Below, piece by piece: positions 1-7,536 of a stretch of 11,503 nt of DNA. Source of the DNA: Pseudomonadota bacterium (GTDB taxonomy: Bacteria; Pseudomonadota; Alphaproteobacteria; UBA9655); assembly GCA_021809225.1 (NCBI GenBank), contig JAKBAL010000024.1, forward strand, positions 1-11,503. The letters are read 5' to 3'. The stretch's first letter is position 1; each line of letters begins with the position of its first letter. The notes beneath the pieces were generated by a model. That model saw only the letters and a list, made by a program, of their open reading frames with translations. It had not been told where the DNA came from and did no database searches. The translations under genes were made by a program, and so were the position numbers.

Positions 1-2
1 CC

Positions 3-671
3 CATACTTTATTAACTCATAAATTGCATAGCATAGTTATAAGTAATCCAGAATACTTTACATATAAAGCAGGGCAATATATAAAACTTTATTTAGATGA
101 TGGTACATTTAGGTTGTATTCAATAGCTAATGCTCCTAATCTCCATTATCTTGAGCTACATATTCAAGAACCAAACCATGATAATTTCCTTAAAAATTTT
201 TTACTTACATTAAAAATTAATCAAACTCTTTTTATTTCAAATTCCATGGGGAAATTAGTGTGTTCCCCTAACATTAATCATCCTACATTATTAATTGCTG
301 GGGGATATGCTTTTGCTCCTCTTAAAGCAATAATTGAAAATCTTTACATGAAAGAAGATGTTAATTTTCCTGTTTATTTGTATTGGGGCATATCAACAAT
401 ATTAGATGTATATTATCACAAAGAATTAAAGAAAATAAAAGAGGATGTTGATTGGTTTAATTATCAATTAATCTTAAGTCATTATGACAATCAATGGAAA
501 GGGGACATTGGAAAATTGGGAGATTTTATATTTCGTGATTTTAACAATTTAGAAGACTTCAATATGTATGTTTGTGGCTCAAAGACTATGGTAAAAGACA
601 TATACGACAAAGCTCTTCAAAATAATCTGATGCCAAGTCATTTTTATAGTGATTATGATTTAGAAGCTTAA
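3..671 (+). CDS. Fre/LuxG-type NAD(P)H:flavin reductase, 5'-partial
   Basis: Single-domain ferredoxin-reductase-fold enzyme that uses NAD(P)H to reduce free FAD, FMN or riboflavin. The frame is open to the window edge (seven sense codons precede a TTG at 24), so about 14 N-terminal residues are probably missing compared with E. coli Fre (233 aa). Visible in order are the flavin-binding KAGQY and RLYSIAN (Fre: RPFSMAS), the nucleotide-binding LIAGGYAFAP (Fre: LIAGGTGFS), YWG, and the C-terminal YVCG...MV segment ending FYSDYDLEA. The usual GGTG is GGYA here, a variation in the pyridine-nucleotide loop. The gene is very AT-rich by eye. It converges on the transporter gene with an 11-bp gap. The neighbouring halogenase requires reduced flavin, so a partner role is inferred. 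An N-terminal 2Fe-2S domain outside the window cannot be excluded. Confidence 0.8.
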   Translation, partial: HTLLTHKLHSIVISNPEYFTYKAGQYIKLYLDDGTFRLYSIANAPNLHYLELHIQEPNHDNFLKNFLLTLKINQTLFISNSMGKLVCSPNINHPTLLIAGGYAFAPLKAIIENLYMKEDVNFPVYLYWGISTILDVYYHKELKKIKEDVDWFNYQLILSHYDNQWKGDIGKLGDFIFRDFNNLEDFNMYVCGSKTMVKDIYDKALQNNLMPSHFYSDYDLEA

Positions 672-682
672 TCCTTATTGGA

Positions 683-2008
683 CTAAAGTTGCTCTGAAAC
701 AGGTTGAAATCCACTCTTCAAAGGAAGTTTCAAGGGATCTTCCGTCATCTCAGAGGTTATTATGTCACTCGTTCCACTTCTTAATCTTAAAGCAGATAAA
801 AGAGTAACAATAGCGGTTATAATAATGTAATAAGTAGGAGCAAATGGGCTGCCCGTTTTATCAATCAAAAATGTGACGATTAAAGGTGCTGTACCACCAA
901 AAAGAGCAATACCTATCCCATGCCCTATAGAGATAGTGCTATAGCGCAATTGGGGGGGCACCATGCTTGCTATTATTTTCGGGCTAGCTGCCATTCCCAT
1001 AGCAATGAATAAGCCAAATATGAGCTCACCAATCAATATATATTCTAATTGATTTTGCAAAAATAAATTATAAACAGGATATGCCGCAAGCATGATTCCT
1101 ATCGCTGAAATAATCAGGAGAGACTTACTACCGATCTTATCCGTCAGCGCCCCAAATAAAGGAAGCGTTAATATCACTGTAATAATCGCTGCCATAGTCA
1201 ATAGCATCGCATTGGCCATGGGAAGCCCAATAATTTTTGTTAAGTATGTAGGCATGTAAGCTATAATAATATAACTCATTGCGTCTACTTGTATGCTAAC
1301 GCCCATAATCATGAGAAGTGTACGTTTGTGCATTTTAAAAATGTGTATGAGGGGGATACGTACGATATCGCCTTTTTTCTTTATTTGTTCAAAAATGGGA
1401 GTTTCAGCTACTTTCATACGTGTATAAAACCCAATGATGGCGGTTACAATTCCAAACAAAAAGGGGAGTCTCCAGCCCCAAGCATATAAAGATTCATGAC
1501 TTAAAATTGCTGTTGTAATACTAATGACTGTTATACTTAATAAGCCACCAATAAATGAGCCCATGATAGCTAAACTCGAGAAAAATCCTTGATGCTTTAT
1601 TGATGAATGCTCATAAAGAAAAATTATTGAACCCGTATATTCACCACCGCAAGACAAGCCTTGTAGTAACCTTAGTAAGATAAGTAGGATAGGAGCCCAG
1701 ATCCCTATATTTTGATAAGTAGGTAATAAACCCATCAAAAACGTAGGGACCGCCATTAATAATAAAGTAAAAGCGAGTGTATTTTTTCTACCAAATCGAT
1801 CGCCTAGATGACCAAAAATAATTCCACCCAATGGTCGCGTCAGGTAACCTGCCGCAAAGCCCCCGAATGTTGCTAAAAGAGATAAGATCGGATCATGTGT
1901 TGGGAAAAATAAAGTTGCTAAGACGGGCGCTAAAAAAGCATATAATGTAAAATCGTACCATTCTAATACTTCTCCAATGATTCCAGCTGCAACAACTTGT
2001 TTTTTCAT
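683..2008 (-). CDS. MFS transporter, metabolite:H+ symporter (MHS/ProP-ShiA-like) family
   Basis: Inner-membrane 12-helix carrier of 441 aa. MHS hallmarks are visible: EWYDF near the N-terminus (residues 16-20), RPLGG (58-62), MFS motif A GHLGDRFGRKN between helices 2 and 3 (66-76), and LQGLSCGGEYTGS in helix 4 (115-127). The last 30 or so residues form a polar cytoplasmic tail. Known MHS members take up proline/betaine, shikimate, alpha-ketoglutarate or citrate by proton symport; the substrate here cannot be read from sequence. It follows the halogenase by 27 nt on the same strand, so the two are probably co-transcribed. GGAAG lies 6 nt before the ATG. Transport of an aromatic substrate or a halogenated product is an inference from context only. 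Confidence 0.87.
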   Translation of the reverse strand: MKKQVVAAGIIGEVLEWYDFTLYAFLAPVLATLFFPTHDPILSLLATFGGFAAGYLTRPLGGIIFGHLGDRFGRKNTLAFTLLLMAVPTFLMGLLPTYQNIGIWAPILLILLRLLQGLSCGGEYTGSIIFLYEHSSIKHQGFFSSLAIMGSFIGGLLSITVISITTAILSHESLYAWGWRLPFLFGIVTAIIGFYTRMKVAETPIFEQIKKKGDIVRIPLIHIFKMHKRTLLMIMGVSIQVDAMSYIIIAYMPTYLTKIIGLPMANAMLLTMAAIITVILTLPLFGALTDKIGSKSLLIISAIGIMLAAYPVYNLFLQNQLEYILIGELIFGLFIAMGMAASPKIIASMVPPQLRYSTISIGHGIGIALFGGTAPLIVTFLIDKTGSPFAPTYYIIITAIVTLLSALRLRSGTSDIITSEMTEDPLKLPLKSGFQPVSEQL

Positions 2009-2035
2009 AGCATGCTTCCAAATTTATTGATTACA

Positions 2036-3619
2036 CTACGCTACCATTTCCACATTATATTGGCGCTTAAGGTATTCATAGTGCGTTGGTAACATTTCAC
2101 TGTATCTTTTCGAGTTCATTTGAATATCACGGAATATATCTTCTGCTTTTTCCATAATATCGTCACGATAATTCAATATAGGTAAGCTTAATTGTGGTAG
2201 TCTATTAACCCCGCAAAGGATGCATTGATAACTGCTATTCGTCCAAAAGTTTTCAAATCGAGCTGAAAATGAATTATAGAGATTATTATCAGACTGATGG
2301 CTTTTGCGAACAGGGATTCCCGCATCCTGACGAGATAATATTAATTGTAAAAATTCTGGCATTTTAGTTTCGTATTTATTAGCTTTCCAAAATGGAGTAT
2401 CTTCTCTAGGAGATGTTTTGAAGTGCATAGCAATAAAGTTTTTAACATCCTCTACCATGTAAGAAACTTTTTGATTGAATTTATCTCGAAAAGCAGGATT
2501 TATTTTTTTGTCAGGGAAATTTTTAATTAATTGATAAAGAGCAGCATAGATGAAGTAAATTCCTGTAGATTCAAGCGGTTCTAAAAAGCTACTTGATAAC
2601 CCGATACTAACACAATTCTTTACCCAAGAATTACGACGTCTTCTTGACTGAAATTTAACAAATCGAGTGTCTGCTTTCTCCCCTCTTTTACCAAAAAACT
2701 TGCGAATTTCTTGTTCTGCCTCTTCATCACTTATAAAATGGCTAGAATAAACATAACCATTACCCGATCTATGAAACAAGGGGATCTCCCACAACCATCC
2801 TGCTTTAAATGCAGTTGCCGACGTATAAGGGCGTATGTCATCAATTTCAGGATTTTCTGGAATGTTTATTGTGACAGCCCTATCTGTTAATAAAGTTTCT
2901 TCAAAAGAAATGATGGGTTCCTTCAGGACTTTCTCAATTAAAAACCCTGTAAATCCAGAGCAATCTATAAATAAATCAGCATGATATTTTTTGCCAGTTT
3001 CACCCACGACACACCGGATATTACCTTGCTCGTCCAACTCAGTCGTTACAAGGTTATCAATGGCATGTATAACGCCCCGCTTAGTAGACCAACCTTTTAA
3101 AAAGTTTGCTACTAATAACGCATCAAAGTGGTAGGCATAATGTTGAGCGGGTGTACCGTCAAAAAATTTCGGGGATTTATTTAAGTCGCATGAAGCGACC
3201 ATATCAAAGCATGCATAATCCATAGGCATGGGATAGTTGTTTTCTAAGCGTTTTTTTATCCAAATATGAGTGAGTGGTATTTCCTCTATTGATGGTATTT
3301 CCCCAAAATTATGATAATAGTAGTCGCTTCCTGCACCTATGGGCTTTGTCCAGTTTTGGAACTTAACACTTAATTTATAGGTTGCGTGGCACGCAGGCAT
3401 CCATTCTGTTTCAGGAATACCGAGCTTATCAAAAAACTCTGTCTTGATTGTGGGGACTGTTGCCTCGCCCACACCTATACGTGGGATAGAAGATGATTCT
3501 ATTAGGGTAATATTAGCATTGAAATTAAGTGATTTAGCAATATAAGCTGCGGACATCCAACCAGAGGTTCCGCCTCCGATCACAACTATGTCACGAATCA
3601 TGTTTTCATTATTCTTCAT
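2036..3619 (-). CDS. Flavin-dependent tryptophan halogenase (PrnA/RebH-like)
   Basis: FADH2-dependent halogenase: flavin, O2 and halide form HOCl, which reaches the substrate through the catalytic lysine and chlorinates or brominates an indole ring. Numbered from the ATG at 3619 (527 aa), it has the FAD motif GGGTSGW (15-21), the family lysine K82 (PrnA K79), the WxWxIP signature W275-P280, and the catalytic glutamate E350 in FLEPLESTG (PrnA E346). The indole-stacking residues H103, F105 and W459 (PrnA H101, F103, W455) are kept. PrnA Y443 and E450, which contact the amino-acid part of tryptophan, align with L447 and R454, so the substrate may differ. An ATG 15 nt upstream is less likely because the ribosome-binding site lies between the two. 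First gene of a unit with the MHS transporter. Confidence 0.95.
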   Translation of the reverse strand: MKNNENMIRDIVVIGGGTSGWMSAAYIAKSLNFNANITLIESSSIPRIGVGEATVPTIKTEFFDKLGIPETEWMPACHATYKLSVKFQNWTKPIGAGSDYYYHNFGEIPSIEEIPLTHIWIKKRLENNYPMPMDYACFDMVASCDLNKSPKFFDGTPAQHYAYHFDALLVANFLKGWSTKRGVIHAIDNLVTTELDEQGNIRCVVGETGKKYHADLFIDCSGFTGFLIEKVLKEPIISFEETLLTDRAVTINIPENPEIDDIRPYTSATAFKAGWLWEIPLFHRSGNGYVYSSHFISDEEAEQEIRKFFGKRGEKADTRFVKFQSRRRRNSWVKNCVSIGLSSSFLEPLESTGIYFIYAALYQLIKNFPDKKINPAFRDKFNQKVSYMVEDVKNFIAMHFKTSPREDTPFWKANKYETKMPEFLQLILSRQDAGIPVRKSHQSDNNLYNSFSARFENFWTNSSYQCILCGVNRLPQLSLPILNYRDDIMEKAEDIFRDIQMNSKRYSEMLPTHYEYLKRQYNVEMVA

Positions 3620-3623
3620 ATAA

Positions 3624-3631
3624 CTCTCCCT
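3624..3631 (-). promoter_or_regulatory. Ribosome-binding site fixing the halogenase start
   Basis: AGGGAGAG read on the minus strand, 4 nt before the ATG at 3619. The alternative in-frame ATG at 3634 lies directly in front of it and has no purine-rich site of its own, so the downstream ATG is preferred. Confidence 0.7.
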
Positions 3632-3649
3632 CATATGAATAATTTATGG

Positions 3650-3678
3650 ATGGTAAAAGTATGTTTACCAATTTTCAA
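3650..3678 (-). promoter_or_regulatory. Candidate halogenase promoter with embedded inverted-repeat operator
   Basis: On the minus strand TTGAAA (3678-3673), a 17-bp spacer and TACCAT (3655-3650) form a plausible sigma-70 promoter about 30 nt before the halogenase start. A perfect inverted repeat TGGTAAA-N6-TTTACCA covers 3651-3670, that is, the downstream part of the spacer and nearly all of the -10 box, where a bound protein would block RNA polymerase. The core GTAAA-N6-TTTAC resembles the TyrR-box consensus known from gammaproteobacteria. That resemblance may be chance. Confidence 0.4.
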
Positions 3679-3733
3679 AGAACTTATTAGCCTCTTGACG
3701 AGAAATAATACAAATTGCAACCTCTGTCTAGAA

Positions 3734-3751
3734 AAATTCTTTTAAGAATTT
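3734..3751 (-). terminator. Weak AT-rich hairpin downstream of the slipin gene
   Basis: An 8-bp inverted repeat AAATTCTT/AAGAATTT separated by TT. On the minus strand it runs into a short T-rich stretch, so it could be a weak terminator for the slipin gene. The stem is almost all A-T and would have to open for a loop, so it may only be an incidental palindrome. Confidence 0.2.
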
Positions 3752-3795
3752 CAGTAGCTAAAGAAATAAATACCATATACATAAAAAACCTAGAC

Positions 3796-4587
3796 CTACT
3801 CTTTTTTACTTTTTGTAAAATTTTCGATCATGGGCATTAGCTCAATGGGCAGGGGAAAAACAATGGTGGAGTTATTTTCTTCAGCAATTGATCCCAAAGT
3901 TTGGAGGTAGCGAAGAACCATCGTTTGTGGCTGCTGAGCAAGAACTTGCGCGGCTGTAAGAAGATTTTCTGAAGCCTGGTATTCTCCTTCTGCATGAATG
4001 ATTTTCGCGCGACGGTCCCGCTCAGCTTCGGCTTGTTTGGCAATCGCGCGAATCATACTCTCGTCCAGGTCTACCTGTTTAATTTCAACGTTCGTGACCT
4101 TAATACCCCACGCTTTTGTTTGCTCATCCAAAATACCCTGGAGAGAGGCGTTGAGTTTATCACGCTCAGCTAGGATGACATCTAGCTCGTGTTGACCTAA
4201 AACAGACCGTAAGGTTGTTTGGGCCAATTGGCTGGTGGCTTCAAAGAAATCTTCCACATTGATAATGGCTTTTTGAGGATCAATCACGCGGAAATATAAA
4301 ACGGCATTGACTTGAAGAGAGACGTTGTCTCGAGAAATAACTTCTTGAGTCGGGATATCAAAAACAACGACCCGTAAATCAACCCGCATCATTTTCTGAA
4401 TGATGGGAAAAACAAGAACCAGGCCGGGCCCTTTTACTTTCCAAAATCTTCCGAGGGTAAAGACAACTCCCCTTTCAAATTCCCATAGAATACGGAAGCT
4501 TCTGAAGATAATGAGTAGAAATACAACTAAAATAATACAAAATAATATAAAAGTATTCGAAAAATCAGCTGGTGAATATTCATGCAT
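3796..4587 (-). CDS. Slipin / stomatin-like SPFH (band 7) membrane protein
   Basis: Membrane-microdomain scaffold of 263 aa that oligomerises at the inner membrane; family members are linked to membrane-protein quality control. There is one N-terminal hydrophobic helix (about residues 11-32), then the SPFH domain (about 36-190) with [46 protein letters not shown] split across the first sheet, [14 protein letters not shown] and [15 protein letters not shown], followed by a helical [23 protein letters not shown] segment (183-205). Length and order match bacterial slipins. Slipins often sit beside an NfeD-type protease gene; none is present in the adjacent sequence. The start has AAGGAAG upstream at good spacing. 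The gene reads away from the divergent cysteine-rich gene. Confidence 0.9.
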   Translation of the reverse strand: MHEYSPADFSNTFILFCIILVVFLLIIFRSFRILWEFERGVVFTLGRFWKVKGPGLVLVFPIIQKMMRVDLRVVVFDIPTQEVISRDNVSLQVNAVLYFRVIDPQKAIINVEDFFEATSQLAQTTLRSVLGQHELDVILAERDKLNASLQGILDEQTKAWGIKVTNVEIKQVDLDESMIRAIAKQAEAERDRRAKIIHAEGEYQASENLLTAAQVLAQQPQTMVLRYLQTLGSIAEENNSTIVFPLPIELMPMIENFTKSKKE

Positions 4588-4623
4588 GTTTAGCTTCCTT
4601 TTGATATAATAAGCGCTAGTCCT

Positions 4624-4683
4624 TCACTCTTTTCCCTTTTTTAAGGCAAGAGGTGATCGCGCTTTCCAAAGCTCTTCATCCAT
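4624..4683 (-). CDS. Possible 19-residue small ORF upstream of the slipin gene
   Basis: Reads MDEELWKARSPLALKKGKE and ends with TGA, 36 nt before the slipin start on the same strand. AGGA lies 9 nt before the ATG and a perfect TATAAT (4715-4710) lies further upstream, although no good -35 is seen. It could be a small protein, a leader peptide for the slipin gene, or chance. No family recognised. Confidence 0.2.
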   Translation of the reverse strand: MDEELWKARSPLALKKGKE

Positions 4684-4809
4684 TTTTACACATCCTAATT
4701 TTTTATGATATTATAAATGAGTAAATCAAAAATTAATCATGCCGCTTTTTCTCCCTTCATTCAAAATTAAATTCTAGGGAGTTATACTTGATTATTTATC
4801 GCTAAAAAC

Positions 4810-4862
4810 TTGACTGTCTTTTTTTAACCATTCATGATTTAAAAAAAATATCTTAAAGATAT
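4810..4862 (+). promoter_or_regulatory. Candidate promoter and palindrome upstream of the cysteine-rich secreted gene
   Basis: TTGACT (4810-4815), a 17-bp spacer and CATGAT (4833-4838) form a fair sigma-70 promoter. It is followed by the near-perfect inverted repeat ATATCTT-A-AAGATAT (4848-4862) in the predicted 5' leader. The rest of the 4588-4883 gap is AT-rich and carries the opposite-strand signals of the slipin unit. Confidence 0.4.
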
Positions 4863-4883
4863 GAAAAAAGAGAGAAAATAATA

Positions 4884-5414
4884 ATGAAGTTGCAATGGAA
4901 ATCCGGAATTATTGGCGTTTTTGCCCTGTTTGTATTGGGCGAACTAAAAGCCGAACAACCGCTCGCTCTTACAGTACCAAAACTTATGACTCAGTCAAAA
5001 CCTACAACCCCTGCGGAAGCTGAAGCTCAGCTTCAGGGAGCTATTACAGATTTTTGTTATTGGTTTGCTTATGTTGGAGAATTTTTCAATATGAGTTTTT
5101 GTAACCCTGAAGAATGTAATACACCAACAGGTTTTTATAATTGCTTAGAGAAAGTAGCAGCTTGGCTAGATCCAGAATTATGTGTGGATCTCAAATCCCA
5201 GTTGCGTCCTATCTGTGATAATGCTTGTACATGGCTTTTCTGTAAAAAATCTGACGTACGCCAAGCTTGTAAATCTGTTTGCTGTCCCCTTAACCGTGAT
5301 AACATTAAGAATTGTATGGGCAAGGGAGAAAGCTGTCCTTTCCCTCCCATTAAATGCGGATCAGCTCTTTCTAAAAAAAGACGAGAGCCTTCACAAAAAG
5401 GAAAATCTTATTAG
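4884..5414 (+). CDS. Secreted cysteine-rich protein of unknown function (14 Cys)
   Basis: Not recognised as a known family. The 176-aa product starts with a Sec-type signal peptide (MKLQWK, a hydrophobic core at about residues 8-19, possible cleavage after LKA at 23). A short Thr/Pro/Glu-rich linker follows, then a compact region with 14 cysteines between residues 58 and 158: 58, 73, 78, 87, 100, 111, 115, 120, 129, 133, 134, 144, 151 and 158. The even number suggests up to seven disulfides formed outside the cytoplasm. The tail from about 163 (KKRREPSQKGKSY) is basic. There are no CxxCH haem sites and no regular ferredoxin spacing. The ribosome-binding site is weak (AAGAGAG). A role in the envelope or as an exported effector is speculation. 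uvrB follows 56 nt downstream. Confidence 0.72.
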   Translation: MKLQWKSGIIGVFALFVLGELKAEQPLALTVPKLMTQSKPTTPAEAEAQLQGAITDFCYWFAYVGEFFNMSFCNPEECNTPTGFYNCLEKVAAWLDPELCVDLKSQLRPICDNACTWLFCKKSDVRQACKSVCCPLNRDNIKNCMGKGESCPFPPIKCGSALSKKRREPSQKGKSY

Positions 5415-5437
5415 GAAAGATCTTTTGCTGATTCAGG

Positions 5438-5467
5438 ATGGAAAAAATGAATAAGGACGTATATTAA
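5438..5467 (+). other. Nine-codon mini-ORF directly before uvrB
   Basis: Reads MEKMNKDVY and ends with TAA four bases before the uvrB start codon. The best Shine-Dalgarno for uvrB (AAGGA, 5453-5457) lies inside it, at an unusually long 13-nt spacing. Re-initiation after this mini-ORF could help the TTG start. This is inferred from geometry only. Confidence 0.2.
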
Positions 5468-5470
5468 ACC

Positions 5471-7477
5471 TTGACATCCTCACTCTTCACCCTCGTTTCT
5501 GAGTTTGAACCCGCTGGTGATCAACCGCAAGCGATTCAAGACTTGTTGAAAGGTTTGGACGAAGGCGACCGAAATCAGGTTTTGCTTGGTGTGACTGGGT
5601 CTGGAAAAACCTTCACCATGGCTCAGATCATTGCTCGCATGGGGAAACCGGCCCTAATTATGGCGCCGAATAAGACCTTGGCTGCTCAGCTGTATGGAGA
5701 GATGAAATCCTTTTTCCCCCATAATGCGGTGGAATATTTTGTCTCTTACTATGATTATTACCAACCCGAGGCTTATGTGCCGCGGACTGATACCTACATT
5801 GAAAAAGAAGCGACCATTAACGAGCAAATCGATCGGATGCGCCATTCTGCAACACGGTCTCTTCTTGAGCGGCGAGATGTGATCATTGTAGCGAGTGTCT
5901 CTTGTATTTACGGTATCGGGTCAGTGGAAACTTATAGCCAAATGGTGGTGCCTCTCAAAGTTGGCGATCGGATTGAGAGAGGCGATCTTTTACGAAAGTT
6001 GGTGAGTCTTCAATACAAGCGTAATGATATTGATTTTCATCGAGGAACCTTTCGAGCGAAAGGGGATATTATCGAAATTTTCCCATCCCACTATGAAGAC
6101 CGGGCCTGGAAAATTTCCCTCTTCGGGGACGAGATTGAAACAATTGTGGAGGTTGATCCTTTAACAGGAGCCAAAACGTCTACCCTTGAAACCATTAAGG
6201 TTTATGCCAATTCCCACTATGTCACCCCAGGGCCTACGATCCAGCAAGCCATTCAAGGGATTAAGGTGGAGCTCAAAGAGCGCCTTGAAGAACTTAGGCA
6301 GGAAGACAAACTATTGGAAGCTCAACGCTTGGAACAGCGCACGAAATTCGATCTTGAAATGCTCGCAGCCACAGGGATGTGTGCAGGGATTGAAAACTAC
6401 TCTCGCTTTTTGACAGGCCGGGCGCCTGGAGAGCCCCCTCCCACCCTGTTTGAATATTTGCCGAAAGATTCTCTTTTGTTTGTCGATGAAAGCCATGTCA
6501 CTGTTCCCCAATTAGGGGGGATGTATAAGGGGGACGCTTCGCGCAAAAGAACTCTTTCTGAGTATGGATTTCGTTTGCCCTCTTGTCGAGATAACCGACC
6601 CTTGAAGTTTGAAGAATGGGAGGGCATGCGTTCATCCACTGTTTTTGTCTCGGCCACCCCTGGTCCTTGGGAGATGGATCAAACCCAGGGTGTATTTGCA
6701 GAGCAAGTGATTCGGCCCACAGGACTTATGGATCCCGTTTGTATTGTAAGGCCCGTTGAAAACCAGGTGGAAGATCTGATTCAGGAATGCCAAGAAGTGG
6801 CTAAGAAAGGTTTTCGTGTTCTGGTGACGACGTTAACCAAACGCATGGCAGAAGCTTTAACCGAATACCTCAGTGAAGCGGGCCTTAAGGTTCGGTATGT
6901 GCATTCTGATGTGGATACCCTAGAGCGCATTGAAATTATCCGAGATCTGCGACTGGGTGTGTTTGATGTCTTGATTGGAATCAACCTTTTAAGAGAAGGT
7001 CTTGATATCCCCGAATGTGGACTTGTCGCCATATTGGATGCAGATAAGGAAGGCTTCCTGCGGTCTAAAACCTCTCTCATCCAAACGATGGGAAGGGCTG
7101 CTCGGAACGTGGAGGGGAGGGCCATCTTATATGCGGATCGAATCACAAATTCTATGAAAGCAGCCCTTGAGGAAACCAATCGACGGCGAGAAAGGCAGCA
7201 GGCCTATAATGCTGCCCATGGAATTACTCCTGAGACCATTAAACGATCGATCCATCGGATTTTGGAAAGTGTGTATGAAAAAGATCATACAACAATTTCT
7301 TTGGCAGAAGATCCTTATTTGGAAATGAATCCTAAAAAGAGGAAAGCCTATAAAGAAAGCCTTGAAAAGAAAATGTTTGCGGCAGCGGGCAACCTGGAAT
7401 TTGAAGAAGCTGCGCGTTTGAGAGATGAACTGAAGAGGTTAGAAGAGAAAGAGTTAGAATTAGGTGCTCTGGAATAA
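5471..7477 (+). CDS. uvrB: UvrABC excinuclease subunit B
   Basis: Damage-verification helicase-like subunit of nucleotide excision repair; it receives damaged DNA from UvrA and recruits UvrC. The protein is 668 aa, the normal length. Visible are Walker A GVTGSGKT (40-47), the beta-hairpin [12 protein letters not shown] (93-104) that inserts between strands, the DEAD-type DESH (339-342), the helicase segments LREGLDIPE and QTMGRAARN, and the C-terminal UVR domain [12 protein letters not shown] (643-654) that binds UvrC. The start must be TTG: an in-frame TAA lies one codon upstream, and no ATG, GTG or other TTG occurs before the conserved N-terminus. Its Shine-Dalgarno is distant. No GTTC-N7-GTTC, the alphaproteobacterial LexA box, is visible just upstream. 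GC content is higher than in the 1-3.7 kb block. Confidence 0.98.
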   Translation: MTSSLFTLVSEFEPAGDQPQAIQDLLKGLDEGDRNQVLLGVTGSGKTFTMAQIIARMGKPALIMAPNKTLAAQLYGEMKSFFPHNAVEYFVSYYDYYQPEAYVPRTDTYIEKEATINEQIDRMRHSATRSLLERRDVIIVASVSCIYGIGSVETYSQMVVPLKVGDRIERGDLLRKLVSLQYKRNDIDFHRGTFRAKGDIIEIFPSHYEDRAWKISLFGDEIETIVEVDPLTGAKTSTLETIKVYANSHYVTPGPTIQQAIQGIKVELKERLEELRQEDKLLEAQRLEQRTKFDLEMLAATGMCAGIENYSRFLTGRAPGEPPPTLFEYLPKDSLLFVDESHVTVPQLGGMYKGDASRKRTLSEYGFRLPSCRDNRPLKFEEWEGMRSSTVFVSATPGPWEMDQTQGVFAEQVIRPTGLMDPVCIVRPVENQVEDLIQECQEVAKKGFRVLVTTLTKRMAEALTEYLSEAGLKVRYVHSDVDTLERIEIIRDLRLGVFDVLIGINLLREGLDIPECGLVAILDADKEGFLRSKTSLIQTMGRAARNVEGRAILYADRITNSMKAALEETNRRRERQQAYNAAHGITPETIKRSIHRILESVYEKDHTTISLAEDPYLEMNPKKRKAYKESLEKKMFAAAGNLEFEEAARLRDELKRLEEKELELGALE

Positions 7478-7487
7478 TGTTTACCGA

Positions 7488-7508
7488 ATAAGTACTTATA
7501 TGGTGCAC
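7488..7508 (+). promoter_or_regulatory. Candidate YefM-YoeB operator: paired palindromes
   Basis: A perfect 12-bp palindrome ATAAGTACTTAT (7488-7499) is followed by the 6-bp palindrome GTGCAC (7503-7508). Their centres are exactly 12 bp apart, the spacing I recall for the long and short palindromes (TGTACA cores) of the E. coli yefM operator. It lies 29-49 nt before the antitoxin start, where autorepression is expected. The cores differ from TGTACA, so this is a candidate. Confidence 0.45.
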
Positions 7509-7536
7509 TAAGAGAATAGAAGGCTGGAGTTCGGTT

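Noticed and set aside
5182..5454. 90-codon plus-strand frame overlapping the cysteine-rich gene
   Set aside because: It overlaps a frame with a clear signal peptide and regular cysteine content, starts in the middle of it and has no ribosome-binding site; taken as a shadow frame.
6781..7179. 132-codon minus-strand frame opposite uvrB
   Set aside because: It lies entirely opposite the conserved helicase part of UvrB and its product is arginine/serine-rich in a way typical of antisense frames.
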